A stretch of DNA of 64,000 nucleotides, from NCBI RefSeq assembly GCF_003430825.1, contig NZ_CP024047.1, positions 1,054,001-1,118,000 of the forward strand, read 5' to 3'. This DNA is from Natrarchaeobaculum sulfurireducens. Its GTDB lineage: Archaea > Halobacteriota > Halobacteria > Halobacteriales > Natrialbaceae. Each line of letters opens with the position of its first letter. Positions within the stretch are counted from its first letter, which is position 1. The position numbers and the translations under genes are program-made. This document shows, one piece after another, positions 43,275-53,101 of this stretch. Under the pieces are notes generated by a model that had not been told where the DNA came from, ran no database searches, and saw nothing but the letters and a program-made list of their open reading frames with translations.

Positions 43275-46136
43275 ATGTCAGGGAAGGCCAACCTAGAACC
43301 GAAACGAGACACGCCGCCATCTCGACACCCGGATCCGTTCTTCGGTGAAGAAATAGCCACTGGCATCGGTGGGCTCGTCTGTCTCGATACCACCGGGACG
43401 ATCGTCTTCGCCGGTCCGTACGTCGGGGAACTCGTCGGATACGACCCGGATGAGTTGTTCGGCCGACCGCTCGTGGACCTCTTCGCCGACGACCGAGACG
43501 ACCCACTCGAGCAGTTCCTCGAGCAGGGCCGATCGCGTCCCAAGCATCAGGACGACACACTGAGCGGCGGGGCACTGGAATGTACTCACTCGCTCGTCCA
43601 CGGTGACGGTCGGCTCGTTCCGGTCACCCTCGCGGTCGACGAGGTCGAGCACGATGGACGCCGACTCCTGATCGTTCGGCTTCGAAACCGGACCGAACTC
43701 GAGGCGGACCGACGGTACGACGGGGTCGTCAACACCGTCGCTGACGGGATCTACTACCTCGACAGTGAGGGACGATTCGTCGCGGTCAACGATCGGATCG
43801 TCGAGGCGACCGGGTACGAGCGCGACTACCTCCTCGGGGAGCACGTCTCGGTGCTTCTCGACGACGAGACGATCGAGCGAACCGAACACCGGATCCGTGA
43901 ACTGATGCGGACCGGCGGAGAGTCGGTTACGCTCGATCTCGACGTCACGACCGCGACGGGCGAGCAACTCCCCTGTGAGTTGCGCCTGTCAGTTCTCGAG
44001 CGACACGGCGAGTTCGTCGGAACCGTCGGCGTGGTTCGCGACGTCACCGACCGCCTCGAGCGAGAACGCGCCGTCGAGCACCGATCGGCCGTGATCGAGT
44101 CGGCGATCGATGGGATGGGATTCTCCGACGAGACCGGCGAGCTCTGCTACGTGAACCCTGCTCTAGCCGAGTTACACGGCTACGACGAGCCGGAAGCCCT
44201 CGTCGGGACCTCCTGGAAGGTGCTTTTCCCCGAAGAAGAGGCCGACCGCATCGAACGGGAGATCCTGCCGATCGTCCTCGAACGTGGCTACTGGCGCGGC
44301 GAGGCGACCGGGAAGCGCGCGGACGGCTCACGGTTCCCCCAGGAGCACTCGCTTACGGCCCACGGCGACGGGATCGTCTGCGTCGCTCGTGACATCACCG
44401 AACGGAAAACGAGAGAACGACAGCTCGAGGCGCTCATCGAAGTCGCCCGCGAACTGATGAGCGCGGACACCCACGACGATATCGCCCAGATCGGGATCGA
44501 GGCGGTCGAGAACGTCCTCGAGTTCGAGGTCGCCTGTATCCGCCTGTTCGACGAGGACGCGAACCGTCTCGCGTTCGTTGCGCTGACCGACGGTGCCCTG
44601 GAGCTTCTCGAGACGCAGATGGCGTACGACCTGGAGTCGACGCTCGCCGGCCGGGCGTTCAGAGACGAGGAGCCGCTGATCAACGCGACCGATCAACGCG
44701 GCGATGTCGGCTCCGAGTCGCCGTTCGAGAACGCGAGCGTTCACGTTCCGATCGGACGGTGTGGGGTTCTCAGCTTCATCGTTCGAAGCGATGAACAGGT
44801 CGACGACAACGACGTCCACCTCGTCGAACTGCTGGCGATGGGGATCGGAGCGGCGCTGGAGCGGGCCGACCGAACCCGCCTGCTCCGCACCCAGGAACGG
44901 GAGTTGCGCCAGCAGCACAACCAACTCGAGACGTTGATCCGGATCAACGCCGTCAACAACGAGATCAGCACCAGCCTCGTGGCGGCGACGGTTCGCGAGG
45001 AACTCGACCGGACGATCTGTGAGCACCTGGTGGAGTCGGAGTTCTATCAGAGCGCCTGGATTGGCCGCATCGAAGGGGCAAGCGATCGCTTCGGATCTGC
45101 CATTGGCGTCGGCGTCGAAGAGAGCTACCTCGACACAATCACGAACGCGTCGCTGTCGGGAATCGGTGGCGGCGTCGTCAAGCGAGCGATCGAGAGCCAG
45201 GAGATGCACGTCATCTACCAGTACCAGATCGACGGCATCAACGGGGCCGACGAGGAAGACGGTGAGGCCGGCGAGGACGTCGAGTCGATCGCGGCCGTGC
45301 CACTGCTGTTCGGCGATCGACTCGTCGGTGTCCTCGTCATCAACAGCGTTCGCGACGACGTCTTCTGTGAGCAGGCCGTCAGCGGCTTCGAATCGCTCGG
45401 GAAGGTCATCGGATTCGCACAGAACGCGCTCAAGAGCCGGAAGTTGCTCCTCGCCGATTCGATCGTCGAACTCGAGTTTCGCGTGGCCGATCCGGCCGTG
45501 TTTCACATCCGGCTCACGGCGGATCTCGACTGTCGGTGTGAGTTTCAGCGCGGAATTCCCATCGAAAACGGCCGTCTCATCACCTACGACAGGATCGTGG
45601 GCGCTGAGCCGTCGGCCGTCCTCGAGGTCGCCCAAGAGGCTGCTCACATCGAGCGCGCTCGCGTCGTCTCCGACCGTCCCGAGGGCTTCGTCCTCGAGAC
45701 CGTCACGTCACACTCGCTGGTCCAGCACGCACTCGAACTGGGGACGACCGTGCGGTCCGCGGTCGCCGACGGTGGCGAGGGGACGGTCCTCATCGAAGCA
45801 CCGCACACGGCAGACGTTCGCGAACTTGTCGGCGCGTTCGTGCGCGAGTTCGACGCGCTCGAACTCGTCGCAAAACGCGAGCGTGACCACTCCGTGACGA
45901 CCGCTGATGAGTTCCGTACTGCAGTCGCGACGAACCTCACGGAAAAACAATGCGGGGCGCTCGAGGCGGCGTACCTCGCTGGCTACTACGACTGGCCGCG
46001 GAAGACGACCGCCGAAGAACTCGCCGAGTCGATGGACATCTCGTCGTCGACCTTACACCAGCACCTCCGGAAAGCCAACTGGAACCTGCTGTCGGCGTTC
46101 TTCGACGAGCCGACGAGCACACCTCGAGTAGAATGA
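43275..46136 (+). CDS. PAS/GAF sensor regulator with bacterio-opsin-activator HTH (Bat-like)
   Basis: 953 residues. Three PAS domains lie at about 25-140, 145-260 and 265-375; the second reads DGIYYLDSEGRFVAVNDRIV. Two GAF domains follow at about 385-535 and 560-725, then a Bat beta-barrel domain (LEFRVADPAVFHIRLTADL onward) and a C-terminal HTH_10 at about 893-945, including LTEKQCGALEAAYLAGYYDW and ISSSTLHQHLRKAN. No kinase or receiver domain is present, so it likely senses a ligand, redox or light signal and binds DNA directly. Its stop overlaps the start of a small RHH-like gene (ATGA). Confidence 0.92.
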   Translation: MSGKANLEPKRDTPPSRHPDPFFGEEIATGIGGLVCLDTTGTIVFAGPYVGELVGYDPDELFGRPLVDLFADDRDDPLEQFLEQGRSRPKHQDDTLSGGALECTHSLVHGDGRLVPVTLAVDEVEHDGRRLLIVRLRNRTELEADRRYDGVVNTVADGIYYLDSEGRFVAVNDRIVEATGYERDYLLGEHVSVLLDDETIERTEHRIRELMRTGGESVTLDLDVTTATGEQLPCELRLSVLERHGEFVGTVGVVRDVTDRLERERAVEHRSAVIESAIDGMGFSDETGELCYVNPALAELHGYDEPEALVGTSWKVLFPEEEADRIEREILPIVLERGYWRGEATGKRADGSRFPQEHSLTAHGDGIVCVARDITERKTRERQLEALIEVARELMSADTHDDIAQIGIEAVENVLEFEVACIRLFDEDANRLAFVALTDGALELLETQMAYDLESTLAGRAFRDEEPLINATDQRGDVGSESPFENASVHVPIGRCGVLSFIVRSDEQVDDNDVHLVELLAMGIGAALERADRTRLLRTQERELRQQHNQLETLIRINAVNNEISTSLVAATVREELDRTICEHLVESEFYQSAWIGRIEGASDRFGSAIGVGVEESYLDTITNASLSGIGGGVVKRAIESQEMHVIYQYQIDGINGADEEDGEAGEDVESIAAVPLLFGDRLVGVLVINSVRDDVFCEQAVSGFESLGKVIGFAQNALKSRKLLLADSIVELEFRVADPAVFHIRLTADLDCRCEFQRGIPIENGRLITYDRIVGAEPSAVLEVAQEAAHIERARVVSDRPEGFVLETVTSHSLVQHALELGTTVRSAVADGGEGTVLIEAPHTADVRELVGAFVREFDALELVAKRERDHSVTTADEFRTAVATNLTEKQCGALEAAYLAGYYDWPRKTTAEELAESMDISSSTLHQHLRKANWNLLSAFFDEPTSTPRVE

Positions 46137-46351
46137 CCACGAGCATCAAACTCTACGGATCGAAAGCAGAACGGTTCGAACAGATCAAGGCGACGCTCAC
46201 CGAACAGCTCGGCTACGAGCCGTCCAACCCGGAAGTCGTCGGGCTGCTGATGGCGTCGTTCGACGAAGACGATGGCGGCTGGTCTCGAAGATACGGCGGA
46301 TCGGCGAAGCCACAGCCTTCGCGGGACGTGAGACGACGGCATATCCACTGA
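46133..46351 (+). CDS. Small ribbon-helix-helix-like protein, copy 1
   Basis: 72 residues: TTSIKLYGSKAERFEQIKAT, LTEQLGYEPSNPEVVGLLMA and a variable basic tail. A beta strand (SIKLY) followed by two helices (AERFEQIKATL; NPEVVGLLMASF) fits the ribbon-helix-helix DNA-binding fold. Four related genes occur in the window. This one overlaps the Bat-like gene by four bases, so it is translated from the same message and may act with that regulator. Confidence 0.82.
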   Translation: MTTSIKLYGSKAERFEQIKATLTEQLGYEPSNPEVVGLLMASFDEDDGGWSRRYGGSAKPQPSRDVRRRHIH

Positions 46352-46456
46352 GACGAGCTGTCGGAGACAGTTTCGGCGCACCCGCAGCACGTCACCGGCG
46401 ATGGCGTTCGCTCGCGGGGAGTTGGTGCGGTGAAAAATCGACTGGTTGGTGTCCGC

Positions 46457-48358
46457 TCAGCCCAGGACGGCGGAGACGAGGCTGTCGACGGCTGCGCCGA
46501 TACTCGCGGTCAGGCTCGAGCGCGCGTCGTTCTCGTCATCATCGTCGCCATCGTCGCCATCGTCGTCATCATCGTCGGTATCGGTGGCTTGACCACAGTC
46601 GGAATCGTAGGACTCCTCGAAGCTGCTGTCGTCCATCGAACTCTCGAAGCTGCTGCGTTCGGAGTCGGTGTCGGAGTCGCTGCGGGTACTCTCTCGCTGG
46701 TCGACGTCGCTGTCGCTGTCGCTCTCTTCGAGCGTGCTCTCGGTCTGGCTGTCGTCGGTGCGCTCTGAGCGGTCAGACTGGCTGACGTCGGCGGCGCTGT
46801 CGGAGTCGTTGCTGGAGTCGTTCTCGACGTCGAGGTCCTCAACGGTGTCGACGCCGCTGTCGCTCTCGCTGTCGGTGTCGAGTGCGGAATCGCTCGATTC
46901 GCTGTACTCGCTCTCACTTACGTCACTCTCGTCGCTGGTCGTACTCCCATCGCGCTCGCTGTACGTGCGGTCGCTCGAGAGTTCGCTCTCGTCGACGTCG
47001 ATGCTCCGTTCTTCGTTGTCGTTGTCGGTGGTGTCGAGGCTGTGCTCCTGTTGGTCGCTCTCGGCCTCGCCGCGGTCGCTTTCGTGCTGGTCGCTCGCGG
47101 ATTCGCTGTGAGCCCGGTCGCTGTCGCTGGTGCTCGCGTCGCGGTCGCTCTCGTCGACGGACTGTTCGGAGCCCTGTCGGTCGGTCTGGCTCGCGTCGCG
47201 TTCGGAGTCGTCGTACTCGCTACGATCGCTGTCGCTGTCGGAGCTGGAGCGGTCGCTCTGGGTGAGTTCGGTCTCCATGGCGTCGCGGTCGGACTCGTCG
47301 AAGGCGCTCTCGCTGACGCTACGGTCGCTCTCGCTCGCGTCACTGTCGCTCTGGGTACGCTCTTCACTGTCACTGTCGCTGTCGCTGTCGATGCGGTCGA
47401 AGCTATCGCGGTCGTTCTCGCCGCGGTCGACTTCGTCGCGTTCGTCGCTTTCGGAGTCGGTCTCACGCTCTTCGCTCTCGCTTTCTTGGCTCTCGCTCTC
47501 GTCGCTTTCTCGGTCGTCTTCGTCGTACTCGCTCTCGCTCACATCGCTCTTGCTCTCCTCGACGGTCTGCTCGTCGCGGTCGCTCTCGTCCATCTCGCTG
47601 TCGCTATCGCTCTCCTCGAGGCTGCTCGAGTCGGATTCGCTGACGTCGACGTCGCGGTCGTCGTAGTCGACGTCGCTTTCGCTGACGTCGCTCTCGCTTT
47701 CGTCTGTCGAGGCCTCGCTCTCGTCGGTGTCGACCGAGCTGTCACTTGCACTGACGTCGCGCTCGTCGGAGGTGCTGTCGCTCGCGCTCGCGTCGCTCTC
47801 GCTGTGTGTGCTGTCACGGTCGGTCGTCCTGTCCTCGCGCTCACTGACGTCACGGTCGAGGTCGCTCTCGTCCTCGGCGATCTCGACGTCCGAGTCGTCG
47901 ATCTGGCTCTGGCTCTCCGAGCGGTCGCTCTCGTCGACGTCGCTGACGTCGCGCTCGCTGCTCGAGTCACGCGCTTCGTCGCGGTCGTTCTCCTCGTAGG
48001 TGCTGCCGTCGCGGTCGGAGACGCTGTCGCTTTCGCTGTCACGGTCGCTCTCTTCGAGTTCGCTCTCTTCGAACTCACTCGAGCTGTCGCTCGTACTGTC
48101 GCTCTCGCTCAGGTCGGCGTCGCTCGAACTCTCTCGGAGATCACTACTGGATCGGTCCCGCTCGCTACTACTGTCCTGTTCGGTTTCCTCGGTTTCGTCC
48201 GACGACGAGGTACTGTCGTCGACGGTTTCGCCTTCGTCACACCGATCGTCCACTTGCATGCTAGCGCCGGAGCTCGCTCCGGCAAGGCCGCTTACGCCGG
48301 TTACCCCCGCTAACACCAAGAGACCAATCACTGTGAGGATTGTTACGTTCTGGAACAT
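46457..48358 (-). CDS. Ser/Asp/Glu/Arg repeat surface protein 1
   Basis: 633 residues: an N-terminal secretion or anchor helix (ILTVIGLLVLAGVTGVSGLAGA), about 540 residues built of short Ser-, Asp-, Glu- and Arg-rich units such as SESDSD and DERD, an Asp tract, and a C-terminal amphipathic SSLTASIGAAVDSLVSAVLG. The only cysteines are Cys40 and Cys588, flanking the repeat block. The protein is extremely soluble and unfolded by composition. Its ends match the neighbour at 51155. Likely extracellular; function unknown. Confidence 0.88.
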   Translation of the reverse strand: MFQNVTILTVIGLLVLAGVTGVSGLAGASSGASMQVDDRCDEGETVDDSTSSSDETEETEQDSSSERDRSSSDLRESSSDADLSESDSTSDSSSEFEESELEESDRDSESDSVSDRDGSTYEENDRDEARDSSSERDVSDVDESDRSESQSQIDDSDVEIAEDESDLDRDVSEREDRTTDRDSTHSESDASASDSTSDERDVSASDSSVDTDESEASTDESESDVSESDVDYDDRDVDVSESDSSSLEESDSDSEMDESDRDEQTVEESKSDVSESEYDEDDRESDESESQESESEERETDSESDERDEVDRGENDRDSFDRIDSDSDSDSEERTQSDSDASESDRSVSESAFDESDRDAMETELTQSDRSSSDSDSDRSEYDDSERDASQTDRQGSEQSVDESDRDASTSDSDRAHSESASDQHESDRGEAESDQQEHSLDTTDNDNEERSIDVDESELSSDRTYSERDGSTTSDESDVSESEYSESSDSALDTDSESDSGVDTVEDLDVENDSSNDSDSAADVSQSDRSERTDDSQTESTLEESDSDSDVDQRESTRSDSDTDSERSSFESSMDDSSFEESYDSDCGQATDTDDDDDDGDDGDDDDENDARSSLTASIGAAVDSLVSAVLG

Positions 48359-48411
48359 TCGATGCTCTGACCCAATCTCGTAGGTCGGCTCACCCTTCGA
48401 CACAGGGGCTC

Positions 48412-48447
48412 AAGAACTGGCGACGAAGGCCCGGGAAGATCCGGGAG
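48412..48447 (-). promoter_or_regulatory. 36-bp block conserved upstream of repeat-protein genes, copy 1
   Basis: AAGAACTGGCGACGAAGGCC, continuing CGGGAAGATCCGGGAG, is identical to 53102-53137. It contains CCCGG and CCGGG around a six-base loop, so it can form a hairpin. It ends 54 nt before the ATG of the repeat gene. The GGCGACGAAG core also lies before the third repeat gene (55247-55256). Confidence 0.6.
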
Positions 48448-48544
48448 CGATCGGGGGTGCCACCAGTTGCCCTCGAGGAGAATCTTCCCGGTTCGACGGG
48501 CATCTTCACCCACTGTACTTGCCCTGGGGCCACCGGAATCGACT

Positions 48545-49606
48545 ATGAACCGAATCGACCGTCGAACGTACCTCGCGCTGGTCGGTGGCGCCACCGTCGC
48601 CATGGCCGGCTGTTCGGGTGAGGACGACGAGCCGTCGATGGACGAGCGTGACGCGGACGAATCGGCTACAGCGGCCGACGACGCCACCTCGAGCGACGAC
48701 CCCGACCCAGGCACCGACTCGGTCTCCGAGCGAGCCGAATCCGACGACCAGACCGACGAGGCCGAACTCGGCGAACTCCTCGAGGTCGATCCCCTCAGTG
48801 CGGTCGTCTCGACGCTCGAGGTGGTCGAGGACGCCGTGATCGAGCCCGACGACGAGGTACTCGGGGCCGAGGACGGACGGGCGTTCGCCGTCGTCGACGT
48901 CGCCTTCCAGCACGCCGACGACGGGGTCGAGCCGGTGATCGACGTCGACGAGACGGTGGCGGTCGAACTCGGCGACGAGGACGGCAAGACGTACGACCGC
49001 GTGGACGAACTCGAGATCACAGCACTCGACCCCACTGCGAGTCGCCTCGCACCTGGCGAAGTCGTCCGCGGTGATCTCATCTACGACGTTGTCGACGACG
49101 CCGAGGGACTCGTACTCGAACTCGAGCCGGAAGCGAGCGGCGACTCAGTCGTCGTCGACCTCGGGGCGGAGTCGGACGACGAGCGCGTCGAGACGCTCGA
49201 ACAGGAGGTCGCGGAGGTAGAGACGTTCTCTCAGGGCGTCGAGCACGGCGGGATCGACGTCGCGGTCGGGAGTCTCGAACACGGGAACAACCTCGGCGGA
49301 TTCATGCAGTCCGACGAGGGGTACGAAATCGTCGCGGTCGGCGTCACCGTTCATAACGGAAGCGGTCGGGATCGGGCGCTTACGCCGGAGCAGACCCAGC
49401 TCAAAGACGACACGGGGCGGATCTACGCCGAAACGTCCGGGACGATGCGGACGCTCGGCGGGCTCGAGGACGTGACGGTTTCCGACGGCGAATCGTACGA
49501 GGGCACCGTCGCCTATCAGATCGCGGAGGGGACCGACGACCTGTACTGGATCTTTGACTTCACGGAGTGGGGAGAAACCCAGCGGGTGTTCTGGCAGTTA
49601 CGGTGA
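48545..49606 (+). CDS. Tat lipoprotein with DUF4352-like domain(s)
   Basis: 353 residues: Tat signal DRRTYLALVGGATVAMAGC with a lipobox, an Asp/Ser/Ala-rich spacer (to about 75), then two beta-sandwich regions. The second, YEIVAVGVTVHNGSGRDRAL to YEGTVAYQIAEGTDDLYWIF, fits the DUF4352 immunoglobulin-like fold. It is divergent from repeat protein 1 and probably lipid-anchored outside the cell. Substrate or partner unknown. Confidence 0.85.
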   Translation: MNRIDRRTYLALVGGATVAMAGCSGEDDEPSMDERDADESATAADDATSSDDPDPGTDSVSERAESDDQTDEAELGELLEVDPLSAVVSTLEVVEDAVIEPDDEVLGAEDGRAFAVVDVAFQHADDGVEPVIDVDETVAVELGDEDGKTYDRVDELEITALDPTASRLAPGEVVRGDLIYDVVDDAEGLVLELEPEASGDSVVVDLGAESDDERVETLEQEVAEVETFSQGVEHGGIDVAVGSLEHGNNLGGFMQSDEGYEIVAVGVTVHNGSGRDRALTPEQTQLKDDTGRIYAETSGTMRTLGGLEDVTVSDGESYEGTVAYQIAEGTDDLYWIFDFTEWGETQRVFWQLR

Positions 49607-49786
49607 GGGCAGTTCAGATACCGAGTGCGAACCTCGAGTCGCCTCTCTCACCCAATCGACGCGTCGACCTCATCCAATCACATCCCGGACGTGGCGGCGT
49701 CGAGACAGTACAGACAGCCGCTCACGCCATCGTCGTTGTCCCCGAACACTCGAACGTACGCTCGAGAGAGATCACTTCCGAAGCGA

Positions 49787-49963
49787 TCACACGAGTGCAT
49801 TGTCGACGCGAAGCGCGTTGGTCTCCTCGGTTTCGTAGGCGGCCATGATGAGGCCGACGACCTCCGGGTTGGACGGCTCGTAGCCGAGTTGCTGTTCCAT
49901 ACTGGCTTTGATTTCTTCGAATCGGTCACTTTTCGATCCGTAGAGTTTGATGTGTGAGGTCAT
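49787..49963 (-). CDS. Small ribbon-helix-helix-like protein, copy 2
   Basis: 58 residues: TSHIKLYGSKSDRFEEIKAS, MEQQLGYEPSNPEVVGLIMA and AYETEETNALRVDNALV. It differs from copy 3 at only a few positions and shares the SIKLYGSK...GYEPSNPEVVGL core with copy 1. The frame is below common length cut-offs. It converges with the DUF4352 lipoprotein gene. Confidence 0.82.
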   Translation of the reverse strand: MTSHIKLYGSKSDRFEEIKASMEQQLGYEPSNPEVVGLIMAAYETEETNALRVDNALV

Positions 49964-50677
49964 GTGTCGTCACGTCTCCGTGTCACCGCAGTTGGTCTTC
50001 GGGGGCGACCGTGCCGTCGTTCGTCGGTCCCGTCGTGCACCGACGCGGGAACGACGACTCGTATCAGCCGGAGTGGCATCTCGTGCTGGCCGGAGGGTCC
50101 CTGCGTCCCCGCTCGCCGACGGCGATACCAACGGCCGTCCCGGATCGTCGCCGTCCCCCGAACGGCAGCCGATCGCTCCCATATGCTCACGAACGACAGC
50201 CATTGACACATATCGGCTACCTCTGTAGTTGCAACGGGGCGACCGAAGTACGTTGGTCGGTCCATCCACCAGGCCGGTGGATCTATAGTAGTCGTTGAAA
50301 CGATTTACGCATCGTTCGCACTCGAGCGGCCAGCATCTGCCGTGTTGGCCGCTGAATCGCGAGCGAGAGTGCAATGACTTTCACTGCCTGCTAGTTCGTC
50401 CAATCGGCTCATCGAGTCAGTCGCGCCAGTCGGCTCTGAAGGGGGAATTCCACCGAGCTATGGCGAGCATCGTCGCCTGGTGTGTGATTCGTCGTCCGTT
50501 CATGGATCGAGAAGCACCGCGGCTTTCGAGAACTGTCGGGACCGGTCGTGGTGGACCGACGCGATCCGAATCCGGATTGCTGGCTTCGAACGCCGGTGGG
50601 AGTCGTCGATTCGTTGGTACTCCGAGTGGTGTGTGGAGACGAGACGAGTTCTGCTGTCATCGACTCGAGCCCGGCCG
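49964..50677. other. 714-bp gap with MITE-like copy E, no confirmed gene
   Basis: Apart from the palindromic element at 50283-50394, I see only Arg/Ser/Pro-rich frames. The 83-codon minus-strand frame ending at 50409 has weak protein character. Two or three broken genes could be hidden here, but none can be supported. Confidence 0.5.
50283..50394. repeat. Palindromic MITE-like element, copy E
   Basis: 112 bp. The left end is CTATAGTAGTCGTTGAAACG and the right end, on the other strand, CTAGCAGGCAGTGAAAGTC. The centre is a stem GCGGCCAGCA (50326-50335) with TGTTGGCCGC (50343-50352), symmetric about the element midpoint. The overall design equals copies A and C. Confidence 0.6.
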
Positions 50678-50839
50678 TCAGATCGCCTGCTGCAGTTCGA
50701 TTGCGTACGGCGAACTGATCCAGGCGCCCTGTTGCTGTTCGTCGTATATCGTGACGAGGCCGCTGATGTCGACGGTTGCGACGACGCTCGTCGGAACGTC
50801 GGGCGATTCCGGATCAGGGAAGAGGTCGTTCGTTGCCAT
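50678..50839 (-). CDS. Small DUF7331-like protein
   Basis: 53 residues: MATNDLFPDPESPDVPTSVV, then ATVDISGLVTIYDEQQQGAW and ISSPYAIELQQAI. The core 'G-V-IYD-x5-AWIxSxxAxxL' recurs in small haloarchaeal proteins of the DUF7331 type. No function is known. It is too short for most gene finders. Confidence 0.72.
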   Translation of the reverse strand: MATNDLFPDPESPDVPTSVVATVDISGLVTIYDEQQQGAWISSPYAIELQQAI

Positions 50840-51154
50840 GGTGATGAGGGTGGGCGAACGTGGCTCGGTGGACCACGACTCGCGTCTCAGTTCTCAGTAG
50901 GTGGCCGGAGTGCAACTGTTCGCTGCCCAGTTACCTCGATCCGACCGCCCGACACACGTTAGCAAGAGTCTGTCGGTCCCGACAGTGCGTGACCCGCTCG
51001 AGGTGTCGCCCTCGAACAGCTGGGTGATTCGACTGTGGGAACACCGCGGAAGGTCAGGTCGTCCCGATCGAGTCGCTCCTTGAGGGGCGACACCAGGATC
51101 GTGCGGTCGCTCGGGGGGACACCGGCTCTCAAAAATAGAAGGGGAGTTCGCGTC
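50840..51154. other. Intergenic region, no gene recognised
   Basis: 315 bp between the DUF7331-like gene and repeat protein 2 (whose 3' end is at 51155). No AT-rich promoter is obvious apart from tctcaaaaatagaag at 51126-51140, which could be a terminator or promoter. The short frames are not protein-like. Confidence 0.5.
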
Positions 51155-53047
51155 TTAGCCAAGCAGGCCGGAGACGAGGCTGTCGACGGCTGCGCCGATG
51201 CTCGCGGTCAGGCTCGAGCGGGCGTCGTTATCGTCGTCATTATCCTCATCGCCGTCATCATCGTCGGTGTCGGTGACTTGACCACAGTCGGAGTCGTAGG
51301 ACTCCTCGAAGCTGCTGTCGTCCATCGAACTCTCGAAGCTGCTGCGTTCGGAGTCGGTGTCGGAGTCGCTTCGAGTGCTGTCTCGTTCGTCGACGTCGCT
51401 GTCACTGTCACTGCTCTCGAGCGTGCTCTCGGTCTGGCTGTCGTCGGTGCGCTCTGAGCGGTCAGACTGGCTGACGTCGGCGGCGCTGTCGGACTCGCTG
51501 CTGGAGTCGCTCTCGACGTCGACGTTCTCGAGGGTGTCGACGCCAGTGTCACTCTCACTGTCGGAGTCGAGTGCGGACTCGGTCGATTCGCTGTACTCGC
51601 TCTCGCTTACGTCGCTCTCGTCGCTGGTTGTACTCCCGTCGCGCTCGCTGGAGGAGCGGTCGCTCGAGAGTTCACTCTCGTCGGTCGCGTTACTGCGCTG
51701 TTCGCTGTCGTTATCGCTGCTGTCGAGGCTACTGTCTTGGTGGTCGCTCTGAGTGTCGCTGCTGTCGCTCTCACTCGCGTCGCTGTCGGACTCGCTGTGG
51801 GTCCGGTCGCTGTCAGCGCTGCTCGCGTCACGGTCGCTCTCGTCTGCGGAGCTCTCTGCGCCCTGGCGGTCGCTCTGGCTCGCATCACGCTCGGAGTCGT
51901 CGCTCTCGCTGCGGTCGCTGTCGCTGTCGGAGCTGGAGCGGTCGCTCTGGGTGAGTTCGGTTTCCGAGGCGTCGCGGTCGGACTCGTCGAAGGCACCCTC
52001 GCTCACGCTGCGGTCGCTGTCGCTGGCGTCGCTGTCGGAGCGGTCGTGTTCTTCGGAGTCGCTGTCGGACTCGCTGTCGATGCGGTCGAAGCTGTCGCGG
52101 TCGTTCTCGCCGCGGTCGACTTCGTCGCGCTCGTCGCTTTCGGAGTCGCTTTCGCTGTTCGAGCGTTCGCTCTCGTCGGAGCTGCTCTCGTCGGACTCGC
52201 TCTCGTCTTCGTCGCGATCGTGGTCGCTCACGTCGCTACGGCTCTCCTCGAGGACGCGCTCGTCGAGGTCGCTCACGTCTTCGTCGCTCTGACTGTCGTG
52301 TTCGTCTGCGGCGCTCGCGTTGGATTCGCTGACGTCGACGTCGCGGTCGTCGTAGTCGACGTCGCTCTCGCTGACGTCGCTTCGGCTCTCGTCTGTCGAA
52401 CTGGCGCTCTCGTCGGTGTCACTCGAGCTGTCGCTTTCGCTCGAGTCACTGGCCTCGGAGGCGTGATCGCTTTCGTTCGAGTCGCGCTCGCTGTGTGTGC
52501 TGTCCTGGTCGCTCGCGCTCTCGGTGCGTTCGCTTTCGTCACGGTCGAGGTCGCTCTCGTCTTCGGTGACCTCGACGTCCGAGTCGTCGATCTCGCCGTG
52601 ACTCTCGTCGTAGTTACTCTCGTCGACAGTGTTGACGTCGCGCTCACTGCTCGAGTCGTGCGCTTCGTTACGGTCGTTCTCTTCGAAGGAACTGGCGTCA
52701 CGATCGGAGTCGCTGTCACTGGAGCTGTCACGGTCGCTCTCTTCGAGTTCGCTTTCGTCGAACTCGCTCGAGTTGTCGCTCGAACTGTCGCTCTCGCTCA
52801 AGTCGGAGTCACTCGAACTCTCTCGGAGATCGCTACTAGATCGGTCCCGCTCGCTACTGCTGTCTGTCTCACGTTCCTCCTCGTCGTCTGCCGACGACGT
52901 ACTGTCGTCGACGGTTTCGCCTTCGTCACATCGATCGTCCACTTGCATGCTCCCACCGGCACTCGCGCCGGCGAGTCCGCTGACGCCGGCCGCACCGGAG
53001 ACCACCAAGAGACCAATCACTGTGAGGATTGTTACGTTCTGTATCAT
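51155..53047 (-). CDS. Ser/Asp/Glu/Arg repeat surface protein 2
   Basis: 630 residues, close paralogue of the protein at 46457. It has the same anchor (QNVTILTVIGLLVVSGAAGV), the same SMQVDDRCDEGETVDDSTSS entry and the same C-terminal SSFESSMDDSSFEESYDSDC and SLTASIGAAVDSLVSGLLG. Cysteines are again only Cys40 and Cys588, although the repeat interior differs by many substitutions. The upstream 36-bp block is identical. It is presumed exported; the repeats would be fully hydrated in salt. Confidence 0.88.
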   Translation of the reverse strand: MIQNVTILTVIGLLVVSGAAGVSGLAGASAGGSMQVDDRCDEGETVDDSTSSADDEEERETDSSSERDRSSSDLRESSSDSDLSESDSSSDNSSEFDESELEESDRDSSSDSDSDRDASSFEENDRNEAHDSSSERDVNTVDESNYDESHGEIDDSDVEVTEDESDLDRDESERTESASDQDSTHSERDSNESDHASEASDSSESDSSSDTDESASSTDESRSDVSESDVDYDDRDVDVSESNASAADEHDSQSDEDVSDLDERVLEESRSDVSDHDRDEDESESDESSSDESERSNSESDSESDERDEVDRGENDRDSFDRIDSESDSDSEEHDRSDSDASDSDRSVSEGAFDESDRDASETELTQSDRSSSDSDSDRSESDDSERDASQSDRQGAESSADESDRDASSADSDRTHSESDSDASESDSSDTQSDHQDSSLDSSDNDSEQRSNATDESELSSDRSSSERDGSTTSDESDVSESEYSESTESALDSDSESDTGVDTLENVDVESDSSSESDSAADVSQSDRSERTDDSQTESTLESSDSDSDVDERDSTRSDSDTDSERSSFESSMDDSSFEESYDSDCGQVTDTDDDDGDEDNDDDNDARSSLTASIGAAVDSLVSGLLG

Positions 53048-53101
53048 TCTACGCTCGTGAACCTATCCCGTAGGTCACTGCTCGCTTCGCCAGTTGGTGT
53101 T

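Noticed and set aside
47042-48313. Long hydrophobic open frame on the plus strand opposite repeat protein 1 (423 codons), and similar frames at 51737-53245 and 53633-55111
   Set aside because: They are antisense shadows: repeats of TCG, GAC and GAG codons read on the other strand as Val, Ala and Leu without stops. The Ser/Asp sense frames carry signals and conserved ends; the shadows have no starts or family features.
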